64,000 nucleotides of DNA from Strongylocentrotus droebachiensis (Eukaryota > Echinodermata > Echinoidea > Camarodonta > Strongylocentrotidae): positions 32,414-96,413 of the forward strand of contig JAVYIG010007847.1 of assembly GCA_035222895.1 (NCBI GenBank), in the 5' to 3' direction. Numbering within the stretch: the stretch's first letter is position 1; every line of letters begins with the position of its first letter. Below, piece after piece: positions 48,501 through 59,916 of this stretch. The notes under the pieces were generated by a model that worked only from the letters and a program-made list of their open reading frames with translations, was not told the origin of the DNA and made no database searches. The position numbers and the translations under genes were made by a program.

Positions 48501-51500
48501 CTTTTTTTTTAAAGCTGAAAATTACTTAGTAATCACAAGAAGTTTCGATACGGATAGCTGTTGCAGGGCAAGTTAAGACTAGTCTCGGAAAAATGCGCAG
48601 TGCTCGTCGTTAGCTGTAAGGCGTGCCAGAACGAACCCAAACAAAGACGAGGTCGTAGCGAGAAAAAAATCATTAAAAGCTACGATCGAGAGCACAATTG
48701 GAAAGACAACTACTCACGACGAGGAGCACTGCGCATTTTCCGAGACTAGTCTGAACTTGCCTTGCAACAACTATCCGTATCGAAACTTCTTGTGATTACC
48801 AAGTAATTTTCAGCTTTAAAAAGAAGCATGCGGTGTTCAAAATCAAAGAAAAAATATATATTTTGTCTTTTAAAAATTATTCGATCGGTATGTTGTAAAG
48901 AAGCGCTTTTTAGAAAGCCGTTTTATTATTCAACCATTAATGTTTCTTTCAACCTGATTTATTAATCCTGCCGAGAGACCCGGCCAGTACAGTACCTGGC
49001 TAGTAGCTGGCAAAAACAACCCCATGGGGCGAACTGCTTTGCAATTTATATCAGCAGTTCGAATTGATTCAGGATGAGCTAGAATATGATTGGTAACAAT
49101 TAAATACTTAAGTTTTAAGGTGGATTGATTTTAGTGGTGTGCAAAACTGCACTTTCTTACATATTTCTTTATTTTTTTCGGAGCGTCGGTTCTCAAAAAA
49201 CGAAAACGGGACCCGACGGCAACGGTCTGGTCCCGGTGTGATCGACCGTACCGACTCAAGCCTAATTTAGTGTATGCGTATATATAGCCACAGACAGCTC
49301 GGAGTCCACATATGGGCCATTGTAAGGCTATTTTTCAATATTTTTTGTACCCTTCTTGCTTTTCATACATTTCTAGTTTTTTTTTGCATCATTTTATAAA
49401 GGCAGTTTGTGGAAGGGGCTTAAAAGAAAAACTGGATTGGAGGATAGTTCCTTCCATGTTTGAATTTGAAATCAAATTTTACAATTACTATTAAAGGCAA
49501 TGTAGCACAATAATATAACATGGTATTACCTGACTGATACCCTGTGGTGTTGATTGTGATCTCTCCAGTCGCCCGATCTCCTTGGACAGGGTCTTGCGGT
49601 CGTTGAGGAGCGAGGCTAGATGCCTCTTTGCTTCGTTCACACTCACACGTACCTCAAGCTCATGGTCAATCCATGACTACAGCACGTAAAAAAGAAAGAT
49701 CAAATACATTAAATACAGTAAAATCGACATGATATATACAAATTCACTCACACATGTAATAATACTAATGGCAATCTGGATTTATAAAGCACTTGATACA
49801 AAAATCTTTCCCTGAGCACTCTACAGATATCATTACCCCGAGGATCCGATTCATTCCTGCACAATGTGCACCATCTCCACTCCCTGGGGAGTATTCCTAC
49901 CATATGGTCACTGAGGGTAATTCCTAACACAAAGGCTTTTGTCATCCTAACAGGTCCCCATTTCTCTCCTGGGTATGGAGTGGCAAATATAGATTAATGC
50001 CTGGCCTAAAGACATCATTGCTGTGTCAGGGATTGAACCTACGGCCTATGCATTTCAAATCAACTGCTTGATGATTTACATGTTTCACTTTTATTTTAGT
50101 GTAGTGGAATTTAGCCAAAGCCACAAACTACAATACAAACTCAAACTGTTGACGGTTGTAACATAACATTCTTTTCTTTTTCAGTGCTTTGGGTAGTACA
50201 TTTTGTTTAAAGTAATACTAGTAACAGCTTGAATTCCTTTTTTTTGGTGGAAATAATATACATCTATATACCAAGGTGCTTTTGTTCTAGTGAAAACCAA
50301 TGGAAAAACATATTTTCAATCTTACCTTAATCCTCTTGCCCATTCCTTCCAGTCTATTGGTGTCATTCGTCTTGCCATTCCTAGCTTTACTCTTCTTCTC
50401 AAGAGCATCTTTCAAGCGTCTATTAGCAGCTGATGCCTGCATTCCAAGGAAACAAAGACAATATACAATTCATTGAAACTATATTTATAACAGTCTTTGT
50501 GAATTCTTTTTCAGTCATATTTAGCACATTCTGTTTAAGTCACAAGTGTTGCCCTGTAGCTTATCCCAGCAGGAGCCAAACAGAGCCATTGATTAGAAGA
50601 GTTTGGCCGACCCGGGTCCAGTTGGGAACAATATGGTCAATACTGCTTTGTTGGGCAAGCACACAAAGATGGGATTAAACCCCCAAAAGAAGAAATAAAA
50701 GTAAAGATATGTAACTTACCTCCTCCATCTTCCTCCTAAGTACATTCTGGGTCTTCTGATTCTGACGTTCCAACCTTGTGTATTCAAACTGACGCTTCCG
50801 ATCCTAAACAGGCATTAGCGAATGAATAAACATAAATTCAATTACTATTTTTTCTTTACATCTTATTGACACATATAACACACAGCTGTACAACCCTATA
50901 TATTTTAAGAATGTAAGTGAAATTGGTAATTGATATGTAGGGGTTCTAAAAATAATATATGTCATATATCATGCCTCTCTAACATATTCTCCATCACATA
51001 CTTTATCAAATTGATCACACTGCAACCTAAATTGTCAAGATATTGTTGGGAAAATATGCACAATGTAGATAAAAAAAGGTACAGTCGATTATGGATCATA
51101 TTTAAGGAGAAGGTTGAGTTCTAGGAAGAGGTGACAACTAATTTTTTGAGTGTTATCATCGTTTTTATGCAAGTGTGGAAGAACATCAGATGAAACATGT
51201 TACCTGAAAAGCATGGCTCTTCAAATGCCTTCATATTCTAAATATGGCATGTAACATCGTAAAAAGCAGGACGGATTTTTACGCCACGTGTTCGTGTAGT
51301 CCCATATACATCTTTCTGTGTACAGTGCTTGTAACTTCACCAAGACTTGGCCCAATTTCTTATCATTTTAATGATTCCAGAACCGCACGACCGCATTACG
51401 CACAAAAACTTATATGCTAGATGATCAACCTTTCTGGTAGATTCCACACCGTTTCTTTCACAATGCAATCGCATAACCAGAACTCAACTTCATCTTTAAT

Positions 51501-54500
51501 ATGAAAGTTACAGTGTGAATAGACCTACTTTTGCTTTGAGCTGGAGTACTTCCTTATCCTTGGTCCGTTTCCATTCCTGGAATCTGCCGGTGTCTTCTTT
51601 CATCTGTTTCATTAGTCTCACCCTGGCTTGTTTCATTGACTGCAAAGAGAAAGGGTCAAAGATCAAATGCCAATAACTATGAAGTTAGAAAGAAAGCATT
51701 CAGTTGGTGATCTCACATATGCTCCAATATTTGATCAAGGCTTTATCAGTTTTTATTTGATTAGGGTATGATTTGGTTTTATGTTAGGTTAACGGTTTAT
51801 GATTCAGGTTGGTACCAGTGTTTGATCCAGAGTAAAAGATCATAGAAATTTGACTAACATATTTTTATCTAGAGAAAGGTATTATAGCATAGTAATAATT
51901 TGTTCATACCCCGATCTCATTGTTGAGTTTGCCGACGGTAAAATCGCTCTTCTCTTTGAGTTTCACGAGCTTTGCTTGTGAGTTGATCTTCTTCTTCAGC
52001 TCGCTAAGCTGTGCCTCCAATTCCTGCAGTCTCTTACGACGCTGCTCACTCAACCTACAAAAATACATATATATCATTAGATTTCAAACCTGTTTTAGTG
52101 ACCACCTGTCTACAAAGACCACATTTTTTGTTTTCCTTGAAAATCGTTTCTCATTGAAACATGTATTAAAGAAACCTGTCTACAAAGACCACTTTTTTTG
52201 TTTTCCTTGGGCGGTTGCTATAGACAAGTTTGACTGTATTTTAAACAGTGTCAATCACTTAATTTATCATTCTCTCTATTCAATCAGTTCAAATTGACAA
52301 AATCACTCACTCTACAGGACAGTTCACAGCATCAATTCATCATTCACTTAACTTATAAAATAAACAGCATGAAATGATTGTTTATTTTACTTAAGTACTA
52401 GGAAGGTAAAAGAGCATGTGATCTCTCAATGGTAACTCGTCTTTCAGTCAATTCAAGGGAGAGTAATTAAAGAGGACACACACTAAATTAACTCCTAGTT
52501 TACCTAGCTAGGATCATCCCTGCATAAACTGAGTGATGATGCCTTACTTTGGATATCTCAAAAAGATTCCTTGTGAGAGATCTGAAAACCATAGGGTTAA
52601 ATTTTACACCAAGCTATTAAAGAAATAGAGGATTTAAAGAGAAGAACAAAATCAGACAATGGTTCTATTCAATGAACTACAGGAAAAATTGTTCAAATCG
52701 ATGTGTAGCGTATATAAATATCAAACATCCATTTATCAAACTTCCTGAATTTTTACCTTCAATCTAGAATCAGTGGCTTGCAAACATTTAATATTTTAAT
52801 TTACCGTACGTGTGACTTAATATCATGTCTTACTTGTTCGAGTTTGCGTTTGTCTTGGTTGCAAAGAGTTCATGGCTCAAGGTCTCCTTCTCCTTTGACA
52901 GTGTGTTCACCTGGTCTTCCAACTGCTTCATCGTCGTCTGCATTGATTGAACATAAAGTGCCATTTGGTTTTACATTAGGCATTTTAAAAAAAGATGTTG
53001 TATTGACCTTTAGGTGCCAGCATCTGGGTTGGTCGGTCGATTTTTTATTTTATTTTTTTATATTTTGTTCCCCTCTCTGGGCTGATTTTATCCAGTTTTT
53101 AATGCTTTGATATATATTTTTTTATTCATTAAACATTTTTTTTCTAAAAAACTGTAAAAAAAAATTAACCGTAATTTTTTTATTTTGGGGTCAGTCGCAA
53201 AGGGCAATACAACAACTTTTTTTTTAAAGCCTTACTGCACGTCTCTGATTACTGCAGTGAATCACAATCAACCCTATGTTGAAATACAGTAGGTCTTCAG
53301 ATAGGAGTATCTCTTGTGAAATGTGAATTTTGGACTTATAATATTAATGTTACTAAAATTTCACTTCATATTCCATTTGAATAGAGTTATGAAATGAAAC
53401 TGGCAAAACTTTTAAATATTCATGAATTTGTTGATACCAAGTGGCTCCTGCTCAGTGTATTACTAGAGATTATTTCTTAATTTGCTGTATTAAACAACAT
53501 TCTCTAACGAACTTTAAAATTATAATTTATTGTATTTTCTAGACTATTTTGAAGTTTGCTCATTACACCTGCCAGACAGTACATGAATCTGTTCATGAAA
53601 TAATCCACTCTAAATGCAGCATCAATATAATGTAACAAAAAATAGTAAATAGATTGATTTTGATGAAAAGAAAAGAACATGCTCTGACCTCATACTGTAT
53701 TCTCATGACCTGCATCTTCTCATCGCTCTGTCCCATGGTCTGGGCAAGCTCCTGCTTCCTATCCAGAGCCTGGTTCAGCTCATGAAGCTCCCTGCTAAGG
53801 GCTGCCTGGCGTAGGGCATGGGTCTTGGTGATGTCGGGTGAGGAAGAAGCCTCGCCTTCGGGCCGCGGGGAGGGTCCAGGGAATTCTGACTCATCGGATG
53901 AAGAAGCACCAGTCTGTAGACAAAGTATTTTGATTTAAATTAAAATTTTGTATAGGCATCTACAACAACAAAAAACAAAACAAAAACAAGACACTCACAA
54001 TTACAAAGCATCATGCAGCAAAAAAAATACTCAAATTAGTACTGGCAAGTCATTTTACAGAACTCAGTTTCTTTGTCCTCTTGCAATGGCAAATGAACGT
54101 AAAGCACAATTTTCTTTTACATCGATTTTCCTCCTAAACCTTAAAAAGACAATCCTCTTTTGATGTGAATCTGTCCTAAGCTTTTTTTTCTTCTTTTAAT
54201 ACTGAAAATACAAGTACATTTTGATCACGTGAAAGATCTTCAAATTGTAGCACTACTAACAATACAGGGATATTCTCATTGAAGACAAGCCTGGACAAGA
54301 TGTAGCCTCTTCTGGCCTGTACACAGAGACCGAGAAAGCATGAACAGAGAGTTGACAGGACTTAAAATCAAGCAAAGACTGAAAACTAACATTGGTGAGC
54401 CTTCAGATAATTTTATATATAGTGTAATAAGGCGTTAAATACAGTCAAACCTGCTTTAGTGACCACCTGTCTACACAACACATGTTTTTTGTTTCCCTTG

Positions 54501-57500
54501 AAAATGGTTTCTCATTGAAACATGTACTAAAGGAACCTGTCTACAGAGACCACTTTTTATGTTTCCCTTGGGGAGGTCGCTATAGACAGGTTTGACTGTA
54601 CATGCATAGGAATCGGATACTCACTGTAGGTCTTGAATCATCATCACCATACAGCGCTTCAGCCTTCTCCTCCTCCTCCTGCTGATTCTCTAAATCCGCT
54701 ATTTTCTGTTGAAGGTCTTTCATGACCCCTAGCTGCTCTTTGACCTTTGACATGTCATGCCCATCCCCTCCCTCGGCGATGGTCATGTCGAGAACTCCAA
54801 TACTCATGTTGGCGCTCGCTCTGAGCTCCATGAGTTTTTGTTTGAACTTTTCTTTGGTCATCTCGGCCTGAGAGGTAGAACAATGGAGTATTGAAACTTA
54901 TTTTTATCACGAAAGTATGAAAAAACCACTCATCTTTAATCCCAGATAACACTCAAATATGATCTACTCTATGCTTCCTCCCTATCCCCCCCCCCCCCAA
55001 AAAAAAAAAAAAAAAAAAAACCCCGCTCTCTCTCTCTCTCTTCTTCAGTTTTTAATCAATTTATAGAAGATTTATAGGTCTCATTTTCATAACAATGCAA
55101 ATTCAATAAAGGAAACAATGAAACATAAAAACACTTTTTTTCTTTTGTGATAACAATAACATCACCTAATCCTACAATAATTTACCTAACACTGAGCCAT
55201 GCCAAGAAAATATATGTTTAACAAAACATGAATACTGCCTATTTAAATTGCACACTGGATCTCTCGCTCTCTTCTTTATCATCTTTTAGATTTGTTTTTT
55301 CTTCTCATAAAAATAATGATAATAATAATAATAATTTACTTACTAGGATGACCTTTTCATACATCTGAGTGGTTTGGTCAATGGATGCCTGCAACTCATT
55401 GGAAAGCTTTGTGTTTTCAGCCTATTATAAAATATTGGAGAAAGGAGAAATAAAAACATAACAACATTTTGCTTAAATATTCTTTTAATTCAAGTTAAAA
55501 TTACTCTTGAGGTATTCTTGGAACAGTAATCAAATACTTAAATCTTTCTACTATAATCCACTGAAGAAATCATTTCACCTCTACCACTAAATTTTAGGTA
55601 CTCTTGGAACAGTAATCAAATACTTAAATCTTTCTACTATAATCCACTGAAGAAATCATTTCACCTCTACCACTAAATTTTAATCTACAATGTATGGATC
55701 TAAATGTTGTCGTCTTTGCAAAAAGAAAAGTGAAAGAACTAGATGGATCTCCGACTGCGCTCAGTCGAAAATTATGCCTCTGTCATAGAGCGATTTTACA
55801 AACCAAAACAGAAGCAATTTTTTTAATTGTAATCCATTAACAGGTTCTCAGAATATCGTGATAACAAGCTATTTTTCATATACATGGCTCTGCAGCAAGA
55901 TACATACATGTCCTGAGTTTCATAGTACTCCATATGTCAGTTCTAATGATAAAGTGTTCACAAGCTATTTTTGCATGCATAATGAGTCCCATGACCTTGG
56001 CTTTGACCTCATGACCCTCAAATCTAATCGGTTCATTGGCTCTGCAAGATACATACATGTCTTTAGTTTGATGGTAATCCGTCCATCGGTTCTAATGATA
56101 ATGTGATCACAAGCTATTTGTGCATACACAATGAGCCCCATGACCTTAAAATCTAATCAGTTCATTGGCTCTGCAAGATACATACATGTCTTAAGTTTGA
56201 TGGTAATCCGTCCATCGGTTGGAATGATAATGCGATCACTAGTTACCGTATTTGTGCATACATAATGAGCCCCATGATCTTTGACCTCATGACCCCAAAA
56301 TCTAATCAGTTCATTGGCTCTGCGAGATACATACATACTGTACTTGACCCAAGTTTTGCGGGAATTCATCAACTGGTTTTTAATGATAATGCAATCACAA
56401 ACTATTTTTGCATAAATAATGAGCCCCATGACCTTTCACTGTATGACCCAAAAATCTAATCAGTTCATTGACTCTGCAAGATACATACATAACCCAAGTT
56501 TAGCGGGAATCCATCAATCTGTTATAACGTGATCACAAGAACGGGATATACGGACAACCCGAAAACATGATGCCTCCAGCTACTTCGTTGCGGAGGCATA
56601 CAAATCATCTACAATCGATTTAACTTGGATTTGAAGTGAACTTTTGAACTGGAGCATCTCCAATGTAAAATATACCCTTTTCACATCTATTTTTCTTAAC
56701 CCCGGACTATCCTTAACCCCATACTATCCTTAACCCCATACTATTTTTTTTGCTGTTCACATCTATTTTCTTAACCCCGGACTATGTGCTTAGCCGGGGT
56801 TAAGAAATTTCACGCGATTCACACTACGTTCGCCTTAGCCCCGGACTATTCGATAGCTCATGAATATTAATGCCAACGAACTCTTTGCTTGTGGTAAAAA
56901 GACCAACAATATACAGTACGGTACGTAATAATTTTAGCTCGCTCGTGTTGTGTTATCCAGCCTTGCGCAAAGCGTTTTCCCTTTATTATTTTACCGATAC
57001 AAATCAATTACCCATTTTTCATCCAATTCACTTGATAAATTTACCTACGTAAATATGACTGATAATTACCCCGGGTAATTGGTGGGGCTAAGGAAGGAAT
57101 TGGTGGGGCTAAGAGCCCCCTTAGCCCCACCTATTTCCCGGGGTTAAGCAATATTTGGTAGATGTGAAAAGGGTATTACAGTCCTTCCTGTTTACAGATT
57201 TTAGCCCTGGTAGATCAGATGACTTGTACATTTCTTCATTCCAGTAATGTACATTTCTTCATTCCAGTAAAGTACATTTCTTCATTCCAGTAAAGTACAT
57301 TTCTTCATTCCAGTAAAGTACATTTCTTCATTCCAGTAAAGTACATTTCTTCATTCCAGTAAAGTACATTTCTTCATTCCAGTAAAGTACATTTCTTCAT
57401 TCCAGTAAAGTACATTTCTTCATTCCAGTAAAGTACATTTCTTCATTCCAGTAAAGTACATTTCTTCATTCCAGTAAAGTACATTTCTTCATTCCTGTAA

Positions 57501-59355
57501 TGTACATTTTTTTCATTCCAGTAATGTTCATTTCTTCATTCCACTAATGTACATATCACCAAGCTTGCTATTGTTAAACATACTCAAGGGACCCAGCCAT
57601 TTCACAAAGCCTTTGTTCAATGACAAATGAAAAAAGTCAGTGACAAATCTGCTGATAACCAATCAGAAGCAAGGATTTCACTAGCTTATAACAAAAACTG
57701 TCATTTGCCACTGATGACGAGTTTTGTGAAATGGGGCCATGGTGTGAATTTCACACTGATGGCATGTCCTGTGGAATATACCACCTGTGAATCAACTGTA
57801 CCTGATAAGTTGAATGACCTATTTCTCTATAAGCCTGAAGATCATTTTCGCAATGTATTTTCATCTCTGATTTAATTTTCGTTGCCAATGTAAGATCACT
57901 TGAACAGGAGAGCATTTGAAAATCGACAGTCTATGTTTAAAACAAGGTCAATTTGTATTATAAAAGTCTTGCTGTTTAAGGCTGTAATCCCACTTTTCTA
58001 TGGGAAATCTCTGTAAATCGTGTTCAAAACTCCTCCTTGATAATTATTACTCTTTTAATAGTCTTTAAATTTTGGAAGATATTTGTTTCTTTTGAAATAC
58101 AAGTACAATTGAAGACAAAAGAGTTTATAAATTATGTGAAGTCTTTTACAATAAGAGGGCATACTAGGATTTAATTTATGACAGGCTATACTACTGTATG
58201 TAGTAGCGATCATCAAATTTACAAATAAAGCAATTTAAATGTACCTTTCATCTATCATCTCCCAAAAAGCATATTTGCAAGGAGAAAATGATGACCAGGG
58301 TAAAATATATATACGTAAAGCGCTCTGAGAGGGCCTGCGGTCCTGAAAAGCGCTATATAAGAACAAACTAATATTATTATTATTCGTTTGTCTCGCAATG
58401 TGGTCAATAAGGAATCTAAAAGATCACGACGTTTCGTATGCTACTGCAATACTTCGTCAGGTGATAAAAACTGTTGTAAGCAAGGGTCTTTTATACTTTA
58501 CGGGAGGACCGTAAAGCGGTCTAAAATTCGATCGATAATTGGAACAATAACGCCCAATGCCTATTGGTCGACGCACACGGTGATCGACCAATCACCAAGG
58601 CCGCTGGTTCGGCCGCTGGTTCGGCTGATGCACCAGGCCTATTGGCCGACGCATACGGTACTCGACCAATCAACGGGCCGCTGGCTCGGGCCGTCTACTG
58701 AATGGAATCGACCGTTGTTGGCTGGCAGGACGGCGAGTGTCATGGCGGCGTATCGTCCGCATCCAAAATTCGGGGATATCGATCCCGTTGTCTCTGTTGA
58801 AATTATTAGGATTGAGACGGATATTGATAGCTTCTTTTACCCTCCGTGTATACCAATGCCGTTCTTGGGAAAGGCACTGAACCCCGTCCCAGTCTGGTTG
58901 ATGCTGGTTGTCCCAAGCATGTTCGGCTACGGCTGAGTTGTCAGTTCGACGGAGTCTGACGTCCCTCTTATGCTCAGTGATTCTTTCTTTTATCGGACGG
59001 GCAGTTTCACCGATGTAGGATCTATCACATCCTTTACAAGGGATGTTGTACACAATGCCGTCCCGTCTATGTGGAGGAATTGGATCCTTGGGGCGTGTAA
59101 GTTGTTGACGTAGGGTGGTATCTGATCTGAAAACCGTTCGAATGCCATGGCTCTCTAGGCGGCGCTTGAGTTGTTGGGAGACCCCATCAATGTACGGCAA
59201 GACTGTAAAAGTCTTGTATACTTGGATACTATATCCGCAATGAGTAATATATTTAGCATTATTATTATTATTATTAAAATCAGATGAATGGATTGCTCAC
59301 CTCAAGGGACTTGTTTCTCTCCAACAAGGTCTTCAGATCTTGACCTCCTTCCATA
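39523..59355 (-). CDS. KIF4: KIF4-type chromokinesin, 19 exons, 3' part (875 aa of the stalk and tail)
   Basis: Exons in gene order: 59301-59355, 55344-55421, 54625-54867, 53689-53913, 52834-52937, 51910-52054, 51529-51639, 50720-50803, 50326-50436, 49530-49676, 47657-47768, 47232-47314, 46441-46611, 45508-45615, 43340-43417, 42637-42738, 41916-42065, 40746-40892, 39523-39897. All are GT-AG with consistent phase; the first begins at the third base of a codon. Most exons are charged coiled coil matching vertebrate KIF4 in order: [74 protein letters not shown]. Exon 18 has the diagnostic cysteine-rich domain, C-x-C-x3-C-x3-C-x-C-x6-C-x3-C-x-C-x4-C, reported in human KIF4A to bind an iron-sulfur cluster. 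The tail is basic (KRKRK) and ends [11 protein letters not shown], near KIF4A SNTSFF. KIF4 binds chromatin and PRC1 and controls midzone microtubule length. The motor domain (about 350 aa) is absent and should lie beyond 64000. Confidence 0.93.
40017..40206. mobile_element. TTAA-flanked MITE, short copy of the 35149 family
   Basis: TTAA at 40013-40016, then TCCTTACCGTACTGGGC; right end AGTACAGTAAGGG, then TTAA at 40207-40210. The first 150 bp match the 35149 element (ATGATCTCGGCCGTTGAATG, TGCATGTTTGTAGATATTTA), then it jumps to the right end. It is an internally deleted derivative in the last KIF4 intron. Confidence 0.85.
40972..41474. mobile_element. TTAA-flanked palindromic MITE, 503 bp
   Basis: TTAA at 40968-40971, then AGGTATTACAAAGTTTTGG; right end CCAAAACTTTGTAATACCT, then TTAA at 41475-41478. 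The 19-bp termini match except for one position. It is non-coding and sits in a KIF4 intron. Confidence 0.8.
43808..45273. mobile_element. TTAA-flanked non-autonomous element, 1,466 bp
   Basis: TTAA at 43804-43807, then AGTTGAAACTCTAAG; right end CTTAGAGTATCAACT, then TTAA at 45274-45277. Subterminal CACGTCCGGGAG-type and GACGTCACGG-type patches are GC-richer. ORFs inside (for example 44276-44650) match nothing I recognise. It occupies most of the intron between KIF4 exons 14 and 15. Confidence 0.7.
46032..46419. mobile_element. hAT-like MITE, 388 bp
   Basis: Perfect 14-bp ends CAGAGCTGCCAACC and GGTTGGCAGCTCTG, with AAAAGG on both outer sides (worn target duplication). The interior is A-rich with AAAAAAAGGAAT repeats. 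The right end lies 20 bp from the donor of KIF4 exon 13 (46439-46440). Confidence 0.75.
46640..46800. repeat. degenerate (ATTC)n/(ACTC)n microsatellite
   Basis: TTCATTCATTCATTCACTCA and related tetramer-based repeats over about 150 bp, in a KIF4 intron just upstream of exon 13. Confidence 0.75.
48033..49264. mobile_element. hAT-type non-autonomous element, 1,232 bp, with 8-bp target duplication
   Basis: ATTTAGTG at 48025-48032 and again at 49265-49272. Ends TAGGCCTGAGTC and GACTCAAGCCTA are inverted with one mismatch, and subterminal ACCGGGTCCCGACGG repeats inverted as GGGACCCGACGGC. An 8-bp duplication is the hAT hallmark. The interior holds a second, longer inverted repeat (48389-48955) and no transposase. 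Confidence 0.85.
48389..48955. repeat. large inverted repeat nested inside the hAT element
   Basis: Left arm 48389-48611 (AATAATAAAACGGCTTTCTA to AATGCGCAGTGCTCGTCGT) and right arm about 48716-48955 (ACGACGAGGAGCACTGCGCA to TAGAAAGCCGTTTTATTATT) are inverted copies of about 225-240 bp around a 105-bp loop. It is either part of the parent element or a foldback element that jumped into it. Confidence 0.85.
49765..50065 (-). mobile_element. SINE-like retroposon copy
   Basis: On the minus strand GGTTCAATCC (50030-50039) fits a pol III B box. The body shares TGGCAAATATAGATTAATGC with the copy at 61054-61300 (TGGCAAATGTAGATTAGTGT). The 3' end reads GTGCTTTATAAATCCAGATT, a LINE-like tail. I could not find a convincing A box. 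Confidence 0.5.
51290..51385 (+). repeat. dispersed repeat, copy 2
   Basis: Match to 20968-21075: GTAGTCCCATATACATCTTT, TTATCATTTTAATGATTCCA. It lies in a KIF4 intron. Confidence 0.7.
52081..52239. mobile_element. mariner-like MITE, copy 2
   Basis: TTTCAAACCTGTTTTAGTGA to TATAGACAAGTTTGACTGTA, with internal CACCTGTCTACAAAGACCAC. It begins about 25 bp upstream (gene sense) of the KIF4 exon 6 acceptor, so the polypyrimidine and branch region directly abuts the element. Confidence 0.8.
54440..54600. mobile_element. mariner-like MITE, copy 3, best preserved
   Basis: Perfect 14-bp ends TACAGTCAAACCTG and CAGGTTTGACTGTA. The first and last TA may be the target duplication. The right end is 23 bp from the donor of KIF4 exon 3 (54623-54624). 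Confidence 0.85.
54989..55042. repeat. poly-C/poly-A and (CT)n low-complexity patch
   Basis: Ten C, about twenty A, then CCCCG and CT repeats. Similar C-then-A patches occur at about 40358-40391. Confidence 0.9.
55511..55682. repeat. 86-bp tandem duplication
   Basis: 55511-55596 and 55597-55682 are near identical (one clear difference, GGTATTC versus GGTACTC). Recent local duplication in KIF4 intron 2. Confidence 0.95.
55747..56600. repeat. decayed tandem array, about 4-5 units of roughly 145 bp
   Basis: Recurring phrases are CTCTGCAAGATACATACATG, GTAATCCGTCCATCGGTT, GATCACAAGCTATTT, AATGAGCCCCATGACC and AAATCTAATCAGTTCATTGG. The right end has GCCTCCAGC and GCGGAGGC, an imperfect hairpin. 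Units differ by small losses, so the array is old. Family unknown. Confidence 0.8.
56675..57173. mobile_element. inverted-repeat MITE, 499 bp, TA target
   Basis: Left CCCTTTTCACATCTA and right TAGATGTGAAAAGGG are perfect 15-bp inverted ends, each with TA outside. CTTAACCCCGGACTAT-type phrases repeat inside both ends in opposite orientation. It is non-coding, in KIF4 intron 1 of this window. Confidence 0.85.
57227..57550. repeat. 23-bp minisatellite, about 14 copies
   Basis: Unit TACATTTCTTCATTCCAGTA plus AAG or ATG. The central copies are identical; the edge copies carry ATG and small changes, as expected of unequal exchange. Confidence 0.95.
58313..58382 (+). repeat. retroposon 3' tail with (ATT)n
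   Basis: GTAAAGCGCTCTGAGAGGG, then AAAAGCGCTATATAAGAACA and an ATT repeat, the typical tail of CR1/L2-related retroposons. It abuts the Penelope-like remnant. Confidence 0.45.
58383..59260 (-). mobile_element. Penelope-like retroelement, 3' part with GIY-YIG endonuclease
   Basis: A minus-strand frame open from about 59235 to 58670 reads [19 protein letters not shown], then [54 protein letters not shown] and [10 protein letters not shown]. This is the C-terminal GIY-YIG nuclease with the CxxC linker that distinguishes Penelope-like elements; the reverse transcriptase is missing (5' truncation). ATT repeats flank both sides. A hammerhead ribozyme motif follows at 58423-58465. It is in the same orientation as KIF4, inside its intron. 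The long open frame suggests a fairly recent insertion. Confidence 0.85.
58423..58465 (-). ncRNA. hammerhead ribozyme motif of the Penelope-like element
   Basis: Reading on the minus strand: stem I ATCAC, core CTGACGA, stem II arm GTATTGC, loop AGTA, arm GCATAC, core GAAA, minimal stem III with CGTC, then stem I return GTGAT. Stem I pairs perfectly (ATCAC with GTGAT), stem II pairs with one bulged T, and the core matches the CUGANGA...GAAA...UH consensus. Predicted cleavage is after the GTC. Hammerheads with a very short stem III are known from Penelope-like elements. Confidence 0.8.
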
Positions 59356-59916
59356 CTAAAATAAAGAGGACAAACATCCATTTAGTGAATAATATATGAA
59401 AGGACATCAAAAGGCAGATAAAGATCAAGGGGATTAATTATGTACCAATGCAATTATTGTGGCAAATTTATTTCATAAATCTAATTTGACCTCCAAAATT
59501 GTGAATGTGTGGTATTATAACTACACAGCAAATATTCTTACACATATGGTCATTTTCACGGTAAAGGGTGTAACTCTGAAATTTGGACATTTTTTTCTCT
59601 AGTGATCTCATAAAGCTACAGAATTCAAAGATATTTTGGCATATGAGTAACCTACTTGGGTGCTACCTTGGGTAGCATAAACTTCTTCAGGGATTACTTC
59701 GTTAAATTTTGGCAGGCACATAAGTACCCTAAATGTGACCCTTTTGATGTACACAAAATACATAGACATTTTTGTAAAGCCCTGCATTTTTTTCAGGAAC
59801 AGCGAGGATTGTTTTTGTTATGCAGAATGTGAAGTTAGATGTTCAATAAAAAGTGCCAAAGAAGTTGTAACTGTAACTGCTCCTCTATTTTTGAGAACAG
59901 AGAGTTGTTATTTGTC
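59356..59916. other. KIF4 intron or upstream sequence, nothing recognised
   Basis: AT-rich non-coding sequence directly upstream of the first KIF4 exon seen here. No kinesin motor signature (P-loop GQTGSGKT or equivalent) was seen on the minus strand. Confidence 0.5.

Noticed and set aside
58388-58936. 182-aa plus-strand ORF opposite the GIY-YIG frame
   Set aside because: The minus strand carries the recognisable nuclease; this is its antisense shadow.
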